A stretch of DNA of 5,448 bases from CAYGWP01 sp964353455 (GTDB taxonomy: Bacteria; Planctomycetota; Phycisphaerae; FEN-1346), in assembly GCA_964353455.1 (NCBI GenBank), contig CAYGWP010000537.1:1-5448 (forward strand), given 5' to 3'. A model generated the notes under the pieces. It worked only from the letters and a program-made list of their open reading frames with translations, was not told where the DNA came from and ran no database searches. The position numbers and the translations under genes were made by a program. Shown here piece after piece: positions 3,964-5,448 of the stretch (position 1 is its first letter; the number at the start of each line of letters is the position of its first letter).

Positions 3964-5112
3964 ATGAACTTCTCGCCGATCGTGAAGACGGCGGCGCTCG
4001 CCGCGCTTCTTGCGGCGGCCATCGCCGTTCCCGCAGGGGCAGGGGCCCCCGCCGCCGCCGACCCGGCGGCCGAGGAACTCCGCAAGGAGGTCGCCGGCAA
4101 AGGCTGGATCGTCATTGCGGCCTACGCCGACGAGGTCAAGGCGCAGCGCCGGCTCGCCGACGACAACCCCGGCCAGGCCGACCTCTACCTCATGCGACCC
4201 GACGGCTCCGAGATGCGAAACATCACCAACACACCCGACACGCACGAGTTCTTCCCGCAATTCTCGCCCGACGGCCGCAAGATAATGTTCCGCCGACTCC
4301 CCAAGGATAGAGACATCGAGCACGACTCCGTCGGCGCACTGGGGTCGCTCGTCATCGCCGCCGGCGACGGCTCAAACCCCGTCGCCTGCGGCAGGAACCG
4401 CGAGTTCCCCTGGGCAACCTGGAGCCCCGACACAAAAGAGATCGCCTGCCTGTACCAGTCCGAAAACGTCATCCGCATCTTCAATGTCGAAACCAAAAAG
4501 CAGGTCGCCGAAATGCCAAGCCAGGGCATCTTCCAGCAGATGCACTGGTCGCCCGACGGCAAGAGCATCTGCGGCACGGCCAAAGTGAAGGGCGAATCGT
4601 GGAACATCGTCGCCATCGACATCAAGACCCGCGACGTGAAGGTCCTGTCGCGATACTTTAACTGTACGCCCAACTGGTTCCACGCCGGCGCGGCCGTCGT
4701 CAACTCCTGCCGCAACCCCGCCTGGGGCCGCAAGGGCGGCGACGGGAAACCCTACGGCAACACCGTCCTCGTGCAGGCCGCGCTCGCCGATGGGACCCCC
4801 GCGCTCCTCTACGCCGATATAGATGCCCATATCTATAATGGATTCACGTCGCCGGACGACAAGTACGTGGCCTTCCACACCGGCATGAGCGAGGGCGGCA
4901 CGCGCGGCGACCCCGCAAAACACCGCTGCCTCCTCATCGTCCGCCGGGCCGACACCCCCATCATCCAGCCCGGCTTCGACCAACTGAAAGGTCTTTACCC
5001 CGGCGCAAAGACCGGCCCGGTCCTCCAGCCGCGATTCCCCGGCGGCAGCCCCATCGTCACCGTCTTCGTCTCCGGCGACTGGACCTGGGCCGACATCGGC
5101 GCCGGCAAGTGA
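3964..5112 (+). CDS. Secreted TolB-type beta-propeller protein (PD40-like repeats)
   Basis: This 382-aa protein starts at ATG 3964, 8 bases after AGGAG (3951-3955). Residues 1-26 are a Sec signal peptide: a Lys-containing start, a long Ala/Leu core, and AGA|GA as the likely cleavage site. The mature part has repeated propeller blades marked by FFPQFSPDGRKIMF (96-109), ATWSPDTKEIACLY (151-164), MHWSPDGKSICG (193-204) and FTSPDDKYVAFH (294-305). The strand motifs DLYLMRPDGSEMRNITNT and IRIFNVETKKQVAEM sit between or before them. These are hallmarks of TolB/PD40 six-bladed propellers, which usually bind proteins or glycans rather than catalyse. There is no peptidase or lyase domain attached, and no membrane anchor beyond the signal peptide. 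It is not the Tol-Pal TolB itself: no tol genes are nearby and the TolB N-terminal domain is absent. Binding partner unknown. It is transcribed divergently from the exported methyltransferase-like gene. Confidence 0.82.
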   Translation: MNFSPIVKTAALAALLAAAIAVPAGAGAPAAADPAAEELRKEVAGKGWIVIAAYADEVKAQRRLADDNPGQADLYLMRPDGSEMRNITNTPDTHEFFPQFSPDGRKIMFRRLPKDRDIEHDSVGALGSLVIAAGDGSNPVACGRNREFPWATWSPDTKEIACLYQSENVIRIFNVETKKQVAEMPSQGIFQQMHWSPDGKSICGTAKVKGESWNIVAIDIKTRDVKVLSRYFNCTPNWFHAGAAVVNSCRNPAWGRKGGDGKPYGNTVLVQAALADGTPALLYADIDAHIYNGFTSPDDKYVAFHTGMSEGGTRGDPAKHRCLLIVRRADTPIIQPGFDQLKGLYPGAKTGPVLQPRFPGGSPIVTVFVSGDWTWADIGAGK

Positions 5113-5126
5113 TAATGTCGCCGGAA

Positions 5127-5148
5127 CTACAACCTCAGCCGGTTGTAG
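5127..5148 (+). terminator. Stem-loop after the TolB-like gene
   Basis: CTACAACC (5127-5134) and GGTTGTAG (5141-5148) form a perfect 8-bp stem with the loop TCAGCC, 14 bases after the stop codon. No T-tract follows (AGATGG), so if it ends transcription it is not a textbook intrinsic terminator. An RNA-stabilising 3' hairpin is equally possible. Confidence 0.35.
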
Positions 5149-5196
5149 AGATGGACATATTAGTAGATCACTGCGGGGGAGAAGACGGGCCGCTCG

Positions 5197-5222
5197 TGCT
5201 TCGCAGCGAAGCATTGCTTCGC
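5197..5222. repeat. Three alternating 8-base arms forming mutually exclusive hairpins
   Basis: TGCTTCGC (5197-5204), its complement GCGAAGCA (5206-5213) and TGCTTCGC again (5215-5222) follow each other with single-base spacers. The middle arm can pair with either neighbour, giving two alternative 7-bp hairpins with triloops. The element lies 17 bases beyond the stop of the minus-strand WD40 gene, so it may be that gene's 3' hairpin. There is no clear T-tract on either side. Confidence 0.5.
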
Positions 5223-5238
5223 AGAGTAGCAGCGGAGT

Positions 5239-5448
5239 TCATCTCCTTGTCGGCTCGTCGGCCGGCTCGCGCCCCAAGGTGCGTCGGGCAAGATCCATCA
5301 ACTCATTCAGCCGCAAGTGCCACAGCCGGGCCGTCTTGTCATCACTGCCCGTGACCAACCACCGGCCGTCCGGGCTGATGGCCACACAATGAATCCCCTC
5401 CTCATGTCCGCGCAGGACGATCGGCGCCGCGGCCGGGTCCGTGGCCGT
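5239..5448 (-). CDS. WD40-repeat protein, C-terminal fragment (gene continues beyond the window)
   Basis: The reverse strand from the window edge reads 69 codons without a stop and ends at TGA (5239-5241). The fragment contains one complete WD40 blade: LRGHEEGIHCVAISPDGRW (12-30) followed by LVTGSDDKTARLWHL (31-45), with the GH dipeptide, the central SPDG, and an LW dipeptide in place of the usual WD. The tail NELMDLARRTLGREPADEPTRR resembles the short helical ends of planctomycete WD40 proteins, many of which are fused to a serine/threonine kinase or a sigma factor-like domain. The N-terminal part is outside the window, so the full domain composition is unknown. It converges on the TolB-like gene. 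Call of WD40 is strong; anything beyond that is inference. Confidence 0.85.
   Translation of the reverse strand, partial: TATDPAAAPIVLRGHEEGIHCVAISPDGRWLVTGSDDKTARLWHLRLNELMDLARRTLGREPADEPTRR

Noticed and set aside
4372..5214. 280-codon minus-strand open frame
   Set aside because: It is antisense to the TolB-like gene with repetitive Gly/Ala/Asp composition reflecting the propeller codons; no motif is visible.
5168..5242. 24-aa minus-strand ORF overlapping the WD40 stop as ATGA
   Set aside because: AAGGAG directly abuts the ATG with no spacer. The peptide is just a translation of the TGCTTCGC/GCGAAGCA repeats.
5109..5354. 81-aa plus-strand ORF after the TolB-like gene
   Set aside because: It runs through two hairpin elements and then antisense to the WD40 fragment, with no family features.

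Overview
The window is GC-rich, gene-dense bacterial DNA and most likely comes from the Planctomycetota. This is judged from memory of family resemblance. The pilin has the SRG-AGAADSAL-GDLAVLRNAIDLFAAEH style of N-terminal helix common in that phylum. The exported methyltransferase-like protein and the WD40 tail that ends the window also fit. No rRNA, tRNA, CRISPR array or insertion sequence is visible.

Left part (1-2430, + strand): four genes of a type IV pilus / type II secretion-like machine. They are a PilN-like and a PilO-like inner-membrane assembly protein, a PilP/GspC-like periplasmic connector, and a GspG-like (pseudo)pilin. The first two overlap by 4 bases (TTGA) and are probably translationally coupled. 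The third follows after 60 bases, and its ribosome binding site lies inside a G-quadruplex-type G-tract cluster. The pilin is set apart by 121 bases holding inverted repeats and a possible promoter, and it has a very strong ribosome binding site. No assembly ATPase, PilC/GspF, PilM or secretin is present in the window.

Middle (2431-2569): a gene-free junction between convergent genes, packed with palindromes and including a 12-bp-stem terminator. Its 3' UTR carries an anti-Shine-Dalgarno heptamer complementary to the pilin's own ribosome binding site.

Right part: two divergent genes for exported proteins. The minus-strand gene (2570-3709) encodes a signal-peptide-bearing class I SAM-methyltransferase fold followed by two tandem beta repeats. 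The plus-strand gene (3964-5112) encodes a secreted TolB-type beta-propeller. The 254 bases between them hold two sigma70-like promoters sharing the 9-mer GCTTATACT, an 8-bp inverted repeat over the predicted minus-strand transcription start, and a GC-rich 5' UTR hairpin. After another structured convergent gap (5113-5238), the last 210 bases are the C-terminus of a minus-strand WD40 protein that continues beyond the window.

I saw no complete novel defence or mobile system. The most unusual items are the exported methyltransferase with its duplicated C-terminal domain, the divergent promoter architecture, and the RNA-level signals (G-quadruplex on a ribosome binding site, anti-SD in the pilin 3' UTR).
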